Shown here: in pieces, positions 1-13,784 of the stretch
Layout: each line of letters opens with the position of its first letter
Position numbering within the stretch: position 1 is the first letter of the stretch
Assembly (NCBI RefSeq): GCF_028389875.1
Contig: NC_084663.1
Coordinates: forward strand, 160,423,801 to 160,487,800
Origin: Rhea pennata
Lineage: Eukaryota > Chordata > Aves > Rheiformes > Rheidae
Direction: 5' to 3'
Length of the DNA stretch: 64,000 nt
Translations under genes and position numbers: made by a program
Notes under the pieces: model-generated
Told to the model about the DNA's origin: nothing
Databases searched by the model: none
Seen by the model: the letters and a program-made list of their open reading frames with translations, nothing else

Positions 1-292
1 GCCCGGCCCGGCCGAAACTGAGGGCAGGGGAGCGCGGGGCGCAGGCAGGGCTACGGCGCCCCTCAACTCCGGCCGGGACCGCCAGCCGCCACTTGGCTCC
101 CGACTCGCCGCGCAGGAGCGTCCCGCCCGCCGCCGGGCCACCGCCGCGGCTTCGCCCCGCCGCCGGGCCGCGTCCCAGCCCGGGGGCCGAACAAAAGGCA
201 CCAAGTTGGGCGGCAGCCCCGGCCGCCGCCGCCGTCCGGTGTCCGGACTGCGCCCGGCCGCGGTGCCCCGCGGAGGCGGCGGAGGGAGGGAA

Positions 293-307
293 GGGGGGGG
301 GGGGGGG
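293..307 (+). repeat. G homopolymer (15)
   Basis: Fifteen consecutive G bases inside a purine-rich part of the left CpG island. Confidence 0.9.
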
Positions 308-565
308 AGGACGGGCCGGGCGCCGCTCGGCGCGGTGCCTCCCCGCGGATTACCCGCGCTAATGGGATTGAGCGGCGCCCGCGGGCTGTCCGCCGGGCAG
401 CGCGGCCCCGCGGCTGTCACCGCCTGCGCGGGGGGCGCCGCCGCCGCCGCTGCCCCACGCCCTCGGCGCCCCGCGGGCGAGCCGCGCCGCGCCGCGCCGC
501 CCCGGCCGCCGTGCCCGGCGGGGCTGGCACCACCCGCGGCCGCCCGGCCCCATTGTTCGCCGCGC

Positions 566-585
566 CGCCCTTACCGTGCGCGGGG
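566..585 (-). other. Candidate splice donor of an untranslated first exon in the left CpG island
   Basis: On the minus strand the sequence reads CGCACG then GTAAGG, with the GT at 574-573 and the last exon base at 575. This is the best donor-like site I noticed in the island. It would fit a noncoding FARP1 first exon starting somewhere to its right. No transcript support can be judged from sequence alone, and GC-rich DNA produces such matches by chance. Confidence 0.3.
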
Positions 586-689
586 CTGGGGCTGGGGCTG
601 CGCGGGCTCCCGCCGGCTCTCCTCGCTGCGGCTGGTGCAGGGGCAGTCGGGCTTGGCTGCCGGAGGTCCGAGCCATTAAAAGCTCCGCG

Positions 690-860
690 GGGAGGAGGAG
701 GAGGAGGAGAAGGCGGCGGCAGCAGGAGTGGTGGCGGCGGCGGGGGGAGGAGGAGGAGGAGGAGGACAGCGGGGGGCTCGCAGGAGCAGGGTCGCCATGT
801 CCGGCTTTGCAAGGGGGAGTCCGGCGGGCTGGGCGCCGAGGAGGAGGAGGAGGAGGGCGG
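690..860 (+). repeat. GGA/GGC-rich low-complexity tracts
   Basis: Several runs of GGA and GGC trinucleotides, with interruptions, near 690-770 and 840-860. On the minus strand they are pyrimidine-rich TCC runs, common in avian CpG-island promoters. Long open frames across them are compositional artefacts. Confidence 0.8.
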
Positions 861-1350
861 GCGGGCGGGCGCCGGCGGAGCCTGCTGCCGCCTGCGGACC
901 GGGGGAGCGGGAACTGGACGCCGCTCCGCCGCGGCTGCACCTCCCCTAACCCTGCCCCCTCCCGGAGGGGGAGCCGCCGGCGGCAGGAGGCGGCCGAGAG
1001 CCCCCTCCAGCGTTCACAGGCGGCGGCGCGCCGTGGCGAGCGGCCGGGGCGGCCCGTGGGCGGGCAGGAGCAGGAGGAGGACGAGGAGGAGGGGGACCAT
1101 CGCCCTGTGCCGGGTGCGGTACCAGGGGTGCGGCACCTCCCCTCCTCTGCCTCCTCCTCCTCCTCCGGCAGGCGGGGCGGCGGGAGTGCCTGGCTCCCCG
1201 CTTGGGCGTGCTGGCCCAGGGGGAGCGGGGACCCCCGGGATCGTGTCCCCCCTTTTGGGGGCACGGAGGGTGTTCCCAGCATTAGGAGCATGCAAAGCGG
1301 GGACATGGGTGCCCAGCAGGCGGGCCGGGCCTTGCTGCCCTTGGAGGGGG

Positions 1351-4300
1351 ACCTGCATCTCTGAAGGACGGGACCTGCATCCCTCCGTCAGGTTTACTGG
1401 GAGGCAGCCCTTCGCATTCAGTCATGCTCTAAGACCCCATGCTCTTGGGCACCAGAGAAACCAAAGGGCTAGGTAGCGCCTTCACATTTTCTGGTTATTG
1501 GTCAAGTAACCTGTGTTCTCCCTCATTAAATGACCACAGACCACAGCGCTGTAAAACTGAACAAGTAGTAGCAGTCTGCGCTTGGAGGGCTCTCTCAAAA
1601 AGGTCTCCAGTCTGTCAGTTGAAAGGAGATGCCAGGCAAAAGCTGGGTCTGGGAGGACACCTTTTCCAGAGATGCTGTGCATTCCCTCAGAGAAGACCTG
1701 GAGCTATGATGAAAAGGTCTCAGACGCATCTAGGACCAGCGTAACTATCTGCTCTTACAACACTGCTCTCCATTTACACAGCTGCAGCATTAGGATGTGT
1801 ATCTCTTTAGGCCTTTTTCTAGATTCTACCCAAAATTCACTTGGAAGATGACTGGATGGTGCACTTGTATGAGTGACACAAAGGAAAGACTTCAGGTCTT
1901 TGAAGTTCCCTCAGTAACCCAGCAGGGAGCAGTGAAGCAGGAGCGTGCAAAGTAATCCAGACCCTTCTGAGCACCTAGCACTTATAGACCATTTGAGGAG
2001 CCCAGTTAGCTCCGCTTTTTCATCCTTGGAGGAGAGAGGAAAGATATATCAACGCTATAAATATTTTCTCCTCTAAGGCTTGCCCGTGCCTAATTCCAAA
2101 AGAAGGACTCCTCTGCTGTTGACAGTACTGCCTCTATGCACAAACACCTCACTACAGATACCTCGGTGCATGTGCCAGCCAACTTTGTGAGATCAGGTGG
2201 CAAACTTCATTTCCTCAGTCAGTTCTGAAACTTCAGCCAACGTACGTAGATTACTGACTGAAAGGCTGGGAATCGTCCTTAGCTGTCGGTATTTGATAGG
2301 ACAGTGACCACTGTTATTTGCCCCAGACTTTTTCCTGCAAGAATCTATGATCTACCTGTAAAAAAGTTTAACGTTCACATTCTAACAATATGAACTGTGA
2401 TTAAAAAGCACTAAAGTAATTTAAAAAAACTTTTTTCAGACACTTCTGTCAACAGCTTTAACTGTTAATTAAGGTACAATTAGGGTAAGAGCAACGGTCA
2501 GCAGTAGCACTTGGAATTTCCTGGTACACTTTATGTACACTTTCAAATCACTAATGCTTCATTCACACCTAACAAAGAGTTGTTGTAATCTGTATCAAAT
2601 GAGTGAGATCATCTTCAGTGCCTTCCAAGTTTGAGTGACCTTGAAACTTTTCTCAATGCTACCAGAAGTAACAGACTGCCCTGCAGCTACTGTACATTTA
2701 TTACTGAGCTGCAAAAAGCAACAGTGAAGTATTGTCCTGAATGGTGTACTTACTGAAACATCAAAGATGGCAACATGTTGTTCATTTCTCCAGGAACCAT
2801 ATGTTCGTATGTGCCTGTATGTGTTTTATTTATTTGACCCTTGCTTCTGATAGTCAGAGATCTTTTGAAAGTAGCAGGCACAACCAGGAACTAACATCTA
2901 AACAGACTCTACTGTCTGTCCTGCGTGGCATTTATCCAGTCAGTCATAAAGTCATCTTTCCCCCATCCATTGACTCTTTTTACAGTACTAAGTAGCAATT
3001 TTTCTCTGGAAAGGATTTCTCTCTTGGAAATTACACATAGCAGCAGCTTGCACTCTTCTGATGTGAATGCTAAGAAGAGCATTCACTATCGCTGTTAGAC
3101 TCCTGTAGTACACAGGGTCACATTTTTTTCCCTACTGAATGACATGCGGAGTTTGCTGGGACATCAAAAAAACATCAGAATTTGAGAGAGAAGGTATTTG
3201 TTTTTGAAAAGTGTCTGAAATTTGAAAAATGGTTCTGCTTGGTTCGCTCTTTGAAAGAAGAAAAGATAAGCCTTGTCTGCATCCACCGGCATAGAAGAGC
3301 TGGAACTGAGCTGCCGAAAAGGCAATCCCAAAGTGGCACCACGGTTCACGGCCGCTTTACCTGATAAGGCAGAACCCAAGGGAAGGGAAGCAGAAAAATA
3401 CGTAAGAGAGTTCTGCTGCCTTGCGAGATTGTCTCTCTGTTCCTTCTGTCTCTTCCGCTGCGAGGAAAGAAAGAACAACAGCTAGAGTGGATGCAAATAC
3501 TGATTTGTGGAAAGCCTTCACTTTTTAGAATTTACTTTTATGCTGCGATGATTTGTGGTTATTTTTTCATTGAAGCTTCCTTACATTTACTGTAGGGTTC
3601 TAGAAGGTGTGTATGTATACAGACAGTTATGGTAGAGTACCTGTAAATTCACATTTTCACCTGCCTTCTGGGAACTTGTCCATCTGTGCTTAGTCAAACT
3701 CAGTGATTGGACTCAAAACCCAAGAACGTGAATTAAATTCTATGGTCTAGTTTACACAAAAGTCAAACTAGACTCTTAACTGGTCCTTCTGGCCTTAAAA
3801 TCTATGTCCCTTCTGCAAATTACATTAAAAATATGTTGAGTTCAAATCTTTTCAGTTTTATTAAAGAGAGAAGCTGAGATGCTGCCTAATAGAAATATGT
3901 GATATCAGCTAAGTCTTTTGTCTAGTAATTCTTTTTCATAAAACATTCCACAGATGTTTTCCTGGGAGCCTGAACTTTTTTTTCACAGATTCTTTCAGCA
4001 AATACTTTTGTGCTGGAATTATCAGTGTGTTCTTGTGTAAATGTGATTTGGGGGTCAATTTTGCAAACCTGAGGCATTTGATTAGTCAGTTTTAGACTGT
4101 CTGTTGTGTATCTTTATATTAAGTCTTGTTAACTCCTATGTCTTTGTTAGTTCAGTTACAAGAGTATGCCAGAGTTCTCCATCCAATTCTTTCTGTATCA
4201 TTTCACCATTATTTTTATTACACATTTGCTCGTGTGCATTCTTTGCCCCACATCGGTGACTTTTGCTTGCAATTTATTTTTGTCTATGACTTTTCAATAT

Positions 4301-7300
4301 ATTACTGTCAGCGGGTATTAAAGGTATCATAGTTTTTTTTTTTTACTGAGGTTACTACTGTTGAATTGTTAATTCTTCTTGTTTCTACATCCAAATGCAA
4401 CATCAAACTGTAGCTAGGAGCAGTGGTGGTTAACAATTTTTGTAATAATATGTAATCCTAATTGTAGATTATGTCTTCTCTTTCAAGAGAAAAACAAAGG
4501 AAAAAAAAACAAATTAAAGATCAGCCAAATAGCAAGTGAGTCCATTTATATTCTTAAATTTCAGGAATTTTATTTGAAAGAAGCCATTGAAAAGAAGCTA
4601 TTTAAGCACAGCCAGCTAATGAACAGATTTTGTTATTTACTGACTATTTAAAGTGTATAATAATGAATTGAAAGAGAAGCTTTATAATGAGACATGCAAA
4701 AGTTTCCATAGTACTCAAGAATTTATATAAAGGGAGCTTTTGCATATCATATTAGACAAGATTATCTCTCTCCCTTCAATATTAATGCATTAAGGGTCAT
4801 GATGTTGGCATTGTATTTTTCCAATGTATTTGTCTGTTTTGAGATTAATGCAGTTGTTGTTAGCTCTATTTCGTGCTAAGATTATCACCAGTGAACTCAT
4901 TAATGGATGAATTATCCCTAAAACTTTAGATTGAAAGGTTCACTTTAAATTAGCGAACAATTTAGATTCCCCAAAACTACATAGATTTCACCTTTTCTCC
5001 TGAATGAAGGGAAAGAGAACACTGGATATCAGGACAAAATATGGTTTCCTTCCATGTCAACATTCCTATTAGGAGCAATGCATCTTTTATGTCACGATGA
5101 GGGAAGAGAAGAAGTGGCAACGGAAGGAGAAAATATTTGCAGATATGAAACGAATTTATGTTTTGAGGAGCAAATAAAAATAATAGTAAAGAAGAGCTGC
5201 TATCAAGTACTATTAAGCCTGTCATGCACAGTGCAATGTGTTTGACAGGAATAAAAGCCTAGAATCTCCCCATTAAATGTGGTTAAAAATACACAACTAA
5301 ACAACCACGTTAGTCTTTCAATACTACTTTTGAGAAGAAAACTAAATCTGTTGTTTGAAATAAGTCCATAGTATTCAGAATTTAGAGTGAATTCCAAGCA
5401 TCATAGTTCATTTTCTTTCCAGTGCTTGTGTCATTTTGCTCAGAGCGAACTATTATCTGTAAAAGAAGGACATACTTTCAGACTGGCTGTGCCACTAAAT
5501 TAATTAAAATTTCGGAAGTCATTTAACGTAGTTATAAAAAAGAACCATTTAAATACCTGGACTGACATAAACAGATATTGTTCTAAAACAGAGGAAAAGT
5601 GCTGGTTTTACAGCCTCTCAGAATTTATGGCATGAGTAAACACCACTAAACAGACTTATCTTGCAATTACAAATGTCGGAACAATATAGAACTTTAAATA
5701 TGGCTTTTACATTATTAGGCAGAAGATTCCCTTGGAAGTAATATCCAGCTGGCCCTTCCCCCCAAACCTGTGTTTTTGCTGTTACTTTTGGCAAAGCATC
5801 TAGAACATAATGGTGTTTTTGTGTAAATTCTTCTGGGATAATCCTCATTTGTGAGTGATGGTGGGGCAACCTTATCTAATGCTCTGTCACGCTGAGGCTC
5901 TCTCATGGGTCCTTTCTAACTTTATATTGGATGACAGACAATTTATTTTTGCAGTGGGTAGTTACTATAGATGTCTTAATTGCCATTTTAGTCACTGTCC
6001 TATTTTTCTTTTTTTTTTAGTGTTTAGACTGTCTAAATCTGGCTGGAGGGAACAACTGTAAAAGCTGTCAAGACAAACATCAGTTCAGCATATGATCTTG
6101 CTATCTCAGAGTGCAGTATCTGAAATCAGCCAGTTCTTCTAAAGGTCAGACCAGAGGCCGGGTGATTTATTTGTTTCTCGTATGTTATCAGAGTGAAGAG
6201 AAACAAAGCCATCTATTTTCTATTTGGACTTAATACAGTTAATGAAATTCCTTTTCAGAAGGGATCTGTGAAACTTTCTGTTCAGAAAGTGAGAGATATT
6301 CAATAATTTACAGAAAAAATATTTCACTGTGGATAGCTTAGCAAGATCTGCATAATTTATGTTCAATAAATCAAATAATCAAGTAATTAGAGATTTGAAA
6401 AGCATTTATTTTCCTGCATTTTATCTTTTATCCACTGCAATTATTTTTTCCAGAATCAAAATTCTAGTGCATGAAAACACAAGAACAATTCAAAAAATAG
6501 AATTAAGAATAATGGGAAGCATCACTCCCATTTTACAGATGAGAAAAATTATCTTCACAGTCTACTTTCTGCTGTAGCCTACCTTCAAATCAGGAAAAAA
6601 AAGTTTCCTTAAGGATCAGGTAGCTTTAGTCTACAATTTTTCTTTCATCAGCTCTCATCAACCTGCCGATGATGAGTTGTTGATCCTGTTCTTCCCTGGT
6701 AGCTCGTCTGTCCAAAGATCCTATTTAATCTGTTGTATGTCTGTAGCAACTTGGGCTTTTCCTGTTATTTCTGAATGTGAATGATGAATGCTATCTAATT
6801 TTCTATGTTCTGATGCTGAAGGATGCACAAGAAACAGTTTTTGTTTACAGATGAGATGGGTCTTTTAGTTTTCTGAGATGCAGGGTATAAGAGAAGAAGG
6901 TATGAATTTTTCCCATGTCCAATTTCTTCACCTAATATAATCGAGCAACTTTTTCAAAATTCATTATCACTACTTCCACTTAGATAATTTGTTTTCTATA
7001 TTTAAGAGGAAAAAATTCCTCGTCTGTTGTTATGAGCACTTGCTTTCTGTTTCCTCAGTTAGCGGGCTGCATATCACATATATCTGCTTATTCTCTTTAG
7101 TATGATGTTCCACAGTCTTTCAGTTTGTTGTACATTTTCCACTTCATAACTATTCTAAATATGAGAGTCGCTGTTTAGTCTGGCAAAGAAGCACAGAAAG
7201 CAGTGATTTCTGGTTTACAAATAACCTTTAGGATATGTTTATCCTCTAAAAATTTCTTAATTATCTGTTGTGATCATTTGCTATTTTCAGGAAAACAAGC

Positions 7301-8504
7301 AAAAAAAAAAAAAAAAAAAGAAAAATAATGTTATTTATTAAATATTAGGTTTCACTGTGAACATGAGCTTAATAGATAACTGGATTGAATTCACTGCACT
7401 CAAGTAGGGCAGGCTTAGCCAGAGTAGTTCCTGGCAAATGTTTTAATGCGCCAGGATTTTTAATAATAGTTGGTACTAAATTTATCCAATTCTTCATCAT
7501 AAAGATGTCTAACATCTCCTGCTTTTAAATTCTGAAATGCACTGATATTTCTAATTGCTTTATCACTGCCTATTTAGTTTGTTCCATCCGCAGTCTCTCT
7601 ATAGTTGCCGACAATACTGAGTATTGCACATCTATATTGTGCCATATCTCCCTCTGGCACTGGAGAGGAAATCTTAATCCCTGTTTCCTGCTGTAATGCC
7701 TCCTCCTAAAGAGGCAGACCAGCAACAAAGGAACTGCAGTTCTCATAAAACTACAGTAATATTAAAATGGTTTAATTTTCTACTAGGGAAAGCCAGAGTG
7801 CCTCACTACATGCCTTACACAAAAGATCAAAGAGCAGTAGAAAGTAATTTATTTACTAAAAGTCAGCATTAAGATTTGCCACCTTTGAATACCTAAAAAA
7901 TCCATTAGCTCCTTGAAAAAAGTGCAGACAAAAAGAATAGAGCATTTTATTATGTTTCTATTGCTTATGTATTTCTCCTTTGTCTTTTGAGTAGTATTTG
8001 TGTGATGCTCATCACTATCAAGGTAAGAATGAAATTTTTCCTTTGATGGCCACAGAGGTAGTGCCTACATGAACATTAGCAATGAGATATGTTTTATTAT
8101 TTATTCATATTCTTGTTCATCTTGTACAACCTAAGTGAAAAAGCATTCCTATCTCATGAAGCACTGCACAAGCATTATAAAGATAACATGTCTAAGGAGA
8201 GTCTGATCTATATAAACTGTGGGAAAAAAAGTGGACAACAGGAGTAGTGTAATGAAGGATGTGTACAAATGGTCATATTAAGTCTAATGAAAGAACTGTT
8301 TGTCTAACAGAAAACAAAGAAAGGGAGTCTGAGGGAAAGGACACAAGAAACAGGACTAATATAGTGTGATCTTTCCACTAGCATACTCTCACAGCTTCTG
8401 ACAACCAGTGATTTATGAACTTATTGAGCAAGAAATTTCATTAGGAGTGCTATGCTCAATAACCATTAATAATCCTGTTCATAAGGAATTGGTCTGCTTC
8501 TTTT
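1351..8504. other. Intergenic DNA, no gene recognised
   Basis: AT-rich sequence between the left CpG island and an old repeat. All open frames are short (under about 105 codons), lack recognisable domains and overlap on both strands. A 19-base A run lies at 7301-7319. I see no tRNA, rRNA or hairpin RNA that I can support. Conserved enhancers cannot be excluded without comparison to other species. Confidence 0.6.
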
Positions 8505-8790
8505 TTGGCTTCCAGGAATGTCCATCAGGAATGAGTTTCATGCTTTAACTGGAGTGTGTGAAAAAGTGCTTCCTGATGGTTTTACACATCCTGTGAAATG
8601 CTTTATTGGGTACTCATTTACCCAATTGGGTACTCATTTATGTTAAGAGAAAGAGCAAACTGTTCCTCATTTACTTATTCTATGACATCTCCTTGGAGTT
8701 GTCACCTTTTTCCAATCTGAACTGTCCTAGCCTCTTTTCATTTCACCTTGCGTAGATGCACTCCACACTTGTTACGTCTTTCTCAGTCTT
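8505..8790 (+). mobile_element. Old CR1/L3-like LINE remnant
   Basis: The stretch keeps the phrase order of an old amniote CR1/L3-type repeat as I remember it: a 'gtgtgaaaaagtgcttcctg' segment, then 'gagcaaactgttcctcattt', then 'ctgaactgtcctagcctctt'. It is heavily diverged and has no open frame. A 16-base direct repeat lies inside it at 8605-8620 and 8625-8640. The family name is from memory and needs a repeat-library search. Confidence 0.45.
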
Positions 8791-10727
8791 CTCTCGTTCA
8801 GCTCTATCCCTTTTCAGGTACCAACATCAGAACTGTGTGCAGTAAACAAGGTAGAGGTGCTTGTCTTTAAGCAGGGCAGCCGTAGCAATAGCAACTGCTT
8901 GTTTTAGTAGGCAGCGGCAGGCTTAGCTCCCATCTTAGAAAGGAATAGAAATGGGAATTCTAGCAAGTAAAACCAGCTTAAAAAGTCATTTAACATTGCC
9001 CCCTTTCCATTCAACAATCATTCCTTTCCACCCTAATTACGGTATTACCAGAGTAATTTAGGATTTAAGGCAAGATTAATCATAACCCTTTTCAAAAGAT
9101 TTGATGAGAGCTTGCGTGTATTAGGAAGTTAGTGGCTGTATTTCAAAATAAGGAAAAGAGAACATCTTTAAGTGCCCAGGTCTCATAGTTGAGGCATGAA
9201 GCCCAGATATTTGCTGTTATGTTGAATTTTCAATACCCTTCTCATAAGGAAAAATGTTGGCAGCTGGGTTAAAGAAGGAAAAAGCAAACTCAGAACACAC
9301 AACTGAAAACAAAGAATCTTTTCCAAAGGACTAAAAAGGAACTCAGATTCCATCAGACTAAATACTATAGACAAGATCAGTGACAAATAAGCCAGGACAA
9401 AAATACACTTTTACACATATTAGGACTTATAAAACTTTATTAAATGTTTATCTTAGGAAAGAACAGTTATAGTGCACAACTACTGAGGATTCTGTTTTAT
9501 ATTCAGCCATAAGAGTGAGAGGCTGAGTCTGATTCCCAGGAATCTGATGTTTTGGTCTAGGCCATTTTATATGTTTTGTTTTAGGGTAATAATATTCTGT
9601 GAAAAAATTTTATTTAATAGCCATGAGATAAAACAAGGGATTTCATCTTCTTGGATTTCATATCTGTTTTCTTTCCAGTTACCCATTTTTGTCTTTCAGT
9701 TTTAAATGTATTTTCTTATCTCCATTCTACCACCCCCAACAATGTCATCGTCAAGCTTTTGTTCATTTTAAGACAGACATCCACATTTTTTTGATGTTAA
9801 TTTAGAGCCCAGGAGCTCATCTACATAGCCCCAGTTCCTTTTCATATGCTGCCAGAGACTGGCAGGCAACCTAGAATTAAACTCATTTCCTCCTTACCCT
9901 GTAGATGAGGAAACGTGGTATTCCCCATGTGGCAAGGAGAAAATTGTTATAACTCTCTCAATCTACCATGAGACATTTTTTATGCAACAATATATGGAAC
10001 AATATATATTTGATTCAGACTTTTTAAAGACAAGAGAAATGGGAATATGGAGAAGACCTGGTTAAAACATTACAACACTCTCTCTTGTTTTTCTCTTCTG
10101 TGATTGCAGTAAGCAGTTCTTAAGACAAACTACTTGCCCTGTACATGTGCTTTGTCAGTAAACAAAAGTTAGTTTTACATCTTTAGTGTAAAATGGACTT
10201 ATTTAGAAGCTTTTAAGAAAAATCCTTCCTTCAGGCTTTTAATATTACCATTCTGAATGGAGAGAATCAAGGGACTATCAAGTAAGCAAAGTTCTTCAAT
10301 ACAAATGCATAGCATTCTAATGTTCGGTTGTATCATCTCCATCTACCGGCCAGAAGTAGCTTTACTAGAAGCACAGAACTGGTGAAATATAAACATTCTA
10401 TCCATATCCTTTAAGCTAACTGTTGATTTGGCCTCATTTTAGCAATTTCTTTTAAACTTTTCAGAAATATCAACTCCTAAGCACACTATTTTGGCATGAT
10501 AATTCATATACAGATAATCATCATTACAAAAATCACCACTAAAAATGTCTCTTGGTATTTTATCATCATTAGATATTCAAAAATAGTGACTGCACAACTT
10601 TACTTAAAGTAATTGAGGAGAGATTAGCTTCCCCAAATCAAGATACTGTTTTGCAATCACATTTTTCACAGGTCTGAATTAGCCTTTTTGGTTGGAAAAT
10701 TACTGTTAGTTTTTAAAATAGTATATG
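8791..10727. other. Intergenic DNA, nothing recognised
   Basis: AT-rich sequence with only short, unrecognised open frames. No RNA gene or repeat family was identified. Confidence 0.6.
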
Positions 10728-12400
10728 AAGGCAGAGTTACTGAATGCCTTCTTTGCTTCAGTCTTCACTGCTAAGGGCAGCCCTCAAGAATACTAGAGCC
10801 TGGAGGCAAGAGAGAAAGGAAGACTTTCCTTTGGTTGAGGAGGATAGGGTTAGAGATATTTTGGGCAAGCCTGATGTTCACATATCCATGGGCCCAGATG
10901 AGATGCACCCATGGGTCCTGAGGGAGCTGGCAGATGTTGTTGCCAGGCTGCTTTCCATCATCTTTGAAAGGTCCTGGAGAACTGGAGAGGTGCCTGAGGA
11001 CTAGAAGAAAGCCAATGTCACTCCAGTCTTCAAAAAGGGCTGGAAGGAGGACCCAGGCAACTATAGGCCAGTCAGCTTCACCTCCATCCCTGGAAAGGTG
11101 ATGGGACAGCTCATTCTGGATGTCATCTCCAGACATATGGAGGAAAAGAAGATGATCAGGAATAGCCAGCATGGATTCACCAAGGGGAAATCCTGCTTAA
11201 CCAACCTGATAGCCTTCTGTGATGGAATGAGTGGCTGGGTAGATGAGGGAAGAGCAGTGGACATTGTGTACCTTGACTTCAGCAGGGCTTTTGACCCTGT
11301 CTCCCATCACGTCCTCCTAGATAAGCTCAGGAAGTGTGGGTTAGACGAGTGGACAGTGAGGTGGATTGAGAAGTGGCTGAAAGGCAGTGCTCAGGGGGTT
11401 GTCATCAGTGGCACAGAGTCTAGTTGGAGGCCTGTGGCTAGTGGCATCCCCCAGGGCTCAGTACTGGGTCACATCCTGTTCAACTTTTTCATCAGTGACC
11501 TGGACGAAGGGACAGAGTGCCTCCTCAGCAAGTCTGCGAGTTCGCTGATGATACCAAGTTGGGAGGAATGGCTGATGCACCAGAGGGCTGTGCTGCCATT
11601 CAGAGAGCCCTGTTCAGACTGGAGAGTTGAGTGGAGAGGAACCTCGTGAGTCCTGCACCTAGGGAGAAGTAACCTTATGCACCAGTACAGGGTGGGGGCT
11701 GACCTTCTGGAGAGCAGCTCTGCAGAGAATGACCTGGGAGTGCTAGTGGACAAGAATTTTGATTATGAGCCAGCAATGTGTCCTTGTGACCAAGAAGGCC
11801 AATGGTCTCCTGGGGTCCATTGGAAGAGTGTGGCCAGCAGGTGGAGGGAGGTGATCCTGCCCCTCTCCTCAGCCCTGGGCAAGCCTCCTCTCGAGTCCTG
11901 TGTCCAGTTGTGGGCTCCCCAGGACAAGAGAGACTTGGAGCTACTGGAGAGAGTCCAGCATAGGGCTATGAAGATGATCCGAGGGCTGGAGCACCTGCCC
12001 TATGAGGAACGGCTGCGAGAGCTGGGCCTCTTCATCCTGGGGAAGAGAAGACTGAGGGGGGATCTTATCAATGTGTACAAGTACCTGAAGGGAGGGTGTC
12101 AAGGGGACGGGGACAACCTCTTCTCAGTTGTCCCACGTGACAGGACAAGAGGCAATGGGCAGAAATTGAAGCCCAGGAAGTTCCGCCTGAGCGTGAGGGG
12201 GAATTTCTTCCCTGTGAGAGTGACGGAGCCCTGGCACAGGTTGCCCAGAGAGGTTGTGGAGTCTCCTTCTCTGGAGATCTTCAAGGCCTGCTTGGATGCA
12301 ACCCTGTCTACCATGCTCTAGGTGATCCTGCTAAGCAGGGAGGTTGGACTAGATGATCTCCAGAGGTCCCTTCCAACCCTACTGATTCCATGATTCTATG
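10728..12400 (+). mobile_element. CR1 LINE, 5'-truncated copy 1
   Basis: This is the 3' part of a CR1 non-LTR retrotransposon, including the reverse-transcriptase part of ORF2 and the 3' tail. The reading is broken into open pieces at about 10744-11004, 11098-11649 and 11677-12321. The FADD catalytic box is encoded at 11542-11553 but lies out of frame with the piece before it, showing a frameshift. The tail contains the typical CR1 end (tccttccaaccc and a terminal attctatga). The upstream ORF2 region and ORF1 are missing, as usual for CR1 5' truncation. The element is not functional. Confidence 0.95.
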
Positions 12401-13784
12401 ACATTGTCCAAAGACATTTTGATTTCGTGGTTTACTAGAGGCAAAAATTCACTGTACTTGAAGCAAGGTTACAGATAGCTACTTGAGTGAGAAAGCAAAA
12501 TCATGAAAATCAAAACTGCCTTGAATATGCTAGGTCCTACCATACCTTCTTGAAAACATGTGGAAAACATTGCATTACAGACTTAACCCATAATGTTAGG
12601 AACAGATCTGATGATAGTCTCCTCAGAGCGGAAATTGTCATCTCTTGCCTCCAAAAGAGATGGATTTTACATGAGCTCCAGTCTTGAAAGAGCACTGTGA
12701 GACTGTCATCCCAAGCTGCCCACTCACAGTCTAGTTTTCTAAGTAGAATAGCTAAAAGGGCATTTGATTTCTTCTCTGTATAGCAAGAAGGAATTTTGTT
12801 AAACATACTATCTTAAAGATGATCTTTGCCCAGCCTCTTCTTTGTGCAGAACACTATTATTATGTTGTCCATCGTTACCTGGATCTAGTGATGCTTGCTA
12901 GAGAGGGCCACTTAGCATGTGCTTTGCAGAGTGTGTATTTCTAGCACAATCATGAGTTTTCTTAGGGGCAGCAAAGATCCTGCCTATTTAAGATGCTAGA
13001 ATTAATTAATTCTGTATTTTACAGGAAAGAGTTTGTTGCCCAACCAACTCAGCTCTATGGAGACAGCGTATAAGTCCTGCCAACGCTGGAATTCTGACAG
13101 GGATTATCACTATCAGTATCAGCAATACCTGTCTGTAGCAATACCTGTAATTAGAAAGACCATTCTGGAGGCCAAAGCACTGACAAGGGTAAACCCCCCA
13201 AACATAGGCATCATGGTCCATGAAGAAACACAACGCTGCCTGTGAAAACGACATACAGAAAAGTGTTCTAAAATTAAAGAGACAAAATCTAGATTTCCTA
13301 CATTAATAATTGTATTATTACTGAGGTTAGCATTTTTGTATTTAAATGTATAAAAATACACAGCTTTCTCCAGACATGAATAGTTCTCCCATTCCCATAC
13401 CTCTTCTGATGTCAAAAGAGAGTCTGTAAAGAACTTTTCCTGTAGTAAGAGCAAACCAAGTTTATGCTAGGGCTGTAACCCTGCTGTCTCGTGATGAGGG
13501 CTCTTGTGACAGAGGAAAGTGGGTTCAGTAGTGTCAAAGAGGACCTGTTAATAGTATCCAGAAGTCTGAGGCCAGAGAGAAATCTACATCACCCAGTGAC
13601 AAAGGGAGATACGCATGGAGGTAGATTGCACCACTCTGGAATTCAGAATATCTAAACCACGTAGTTGAATAGTGTAGATTAGGTAGTAGACAATTTATGA
13701 TGGACCTGACATGAAACACCTCAATTGTTTATGAACTTTTGTTGAGAGCTGAAATGATATTCACATGTTGTCCAAATATGTAGG
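12401..13784. other. Intergenic spacer between two CR1 copies
   Basis: AT-rich DNA with no recognised gene. Short open frames on both strands (for example 13033-13245) have no family resemblance that I can identify. Confidence 0.6.

Larger units (their letters stand above)
1..1350 (-). promoter_or_regulatory. CpG island, probable FARP1 promoter and 5' UTR region
   Basis: The whole stretch is very GC-rich and dense in CpG, then changes abruptly to AT-rich DNA after about 1400. It contains GGA/TCC-rich runs and many GC-box-like strings. No recognisable coding exon is present in any frame. In other vertebrates FARP1 follows IPO5 in the same orientation. Here IPO5 runs right to left, so FARP1 would start at this edge and run left out of the window. 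The CpG island is seen directly; the assignment to FARP1 is inference from gene order. It could instead be the promoter of an unannotated noncoding RNA. Confidence 0.5.

Noticed and set aside
359..1476. Long open frames on both strands in the left CpG island
   Set aside because: They overlap one another, are dominated by Gly, Arg, Pro and Ser runs from GGA/GGC repeats, and match no family I know, including the FARP1 N-terminus.
11098..12321. Reverse-transcriptase-like open frames as host genes
   Set aside because: They are pieces of a broken CR1 ORF2, with a frameshift before the FADD box and a typical CR1 tail.
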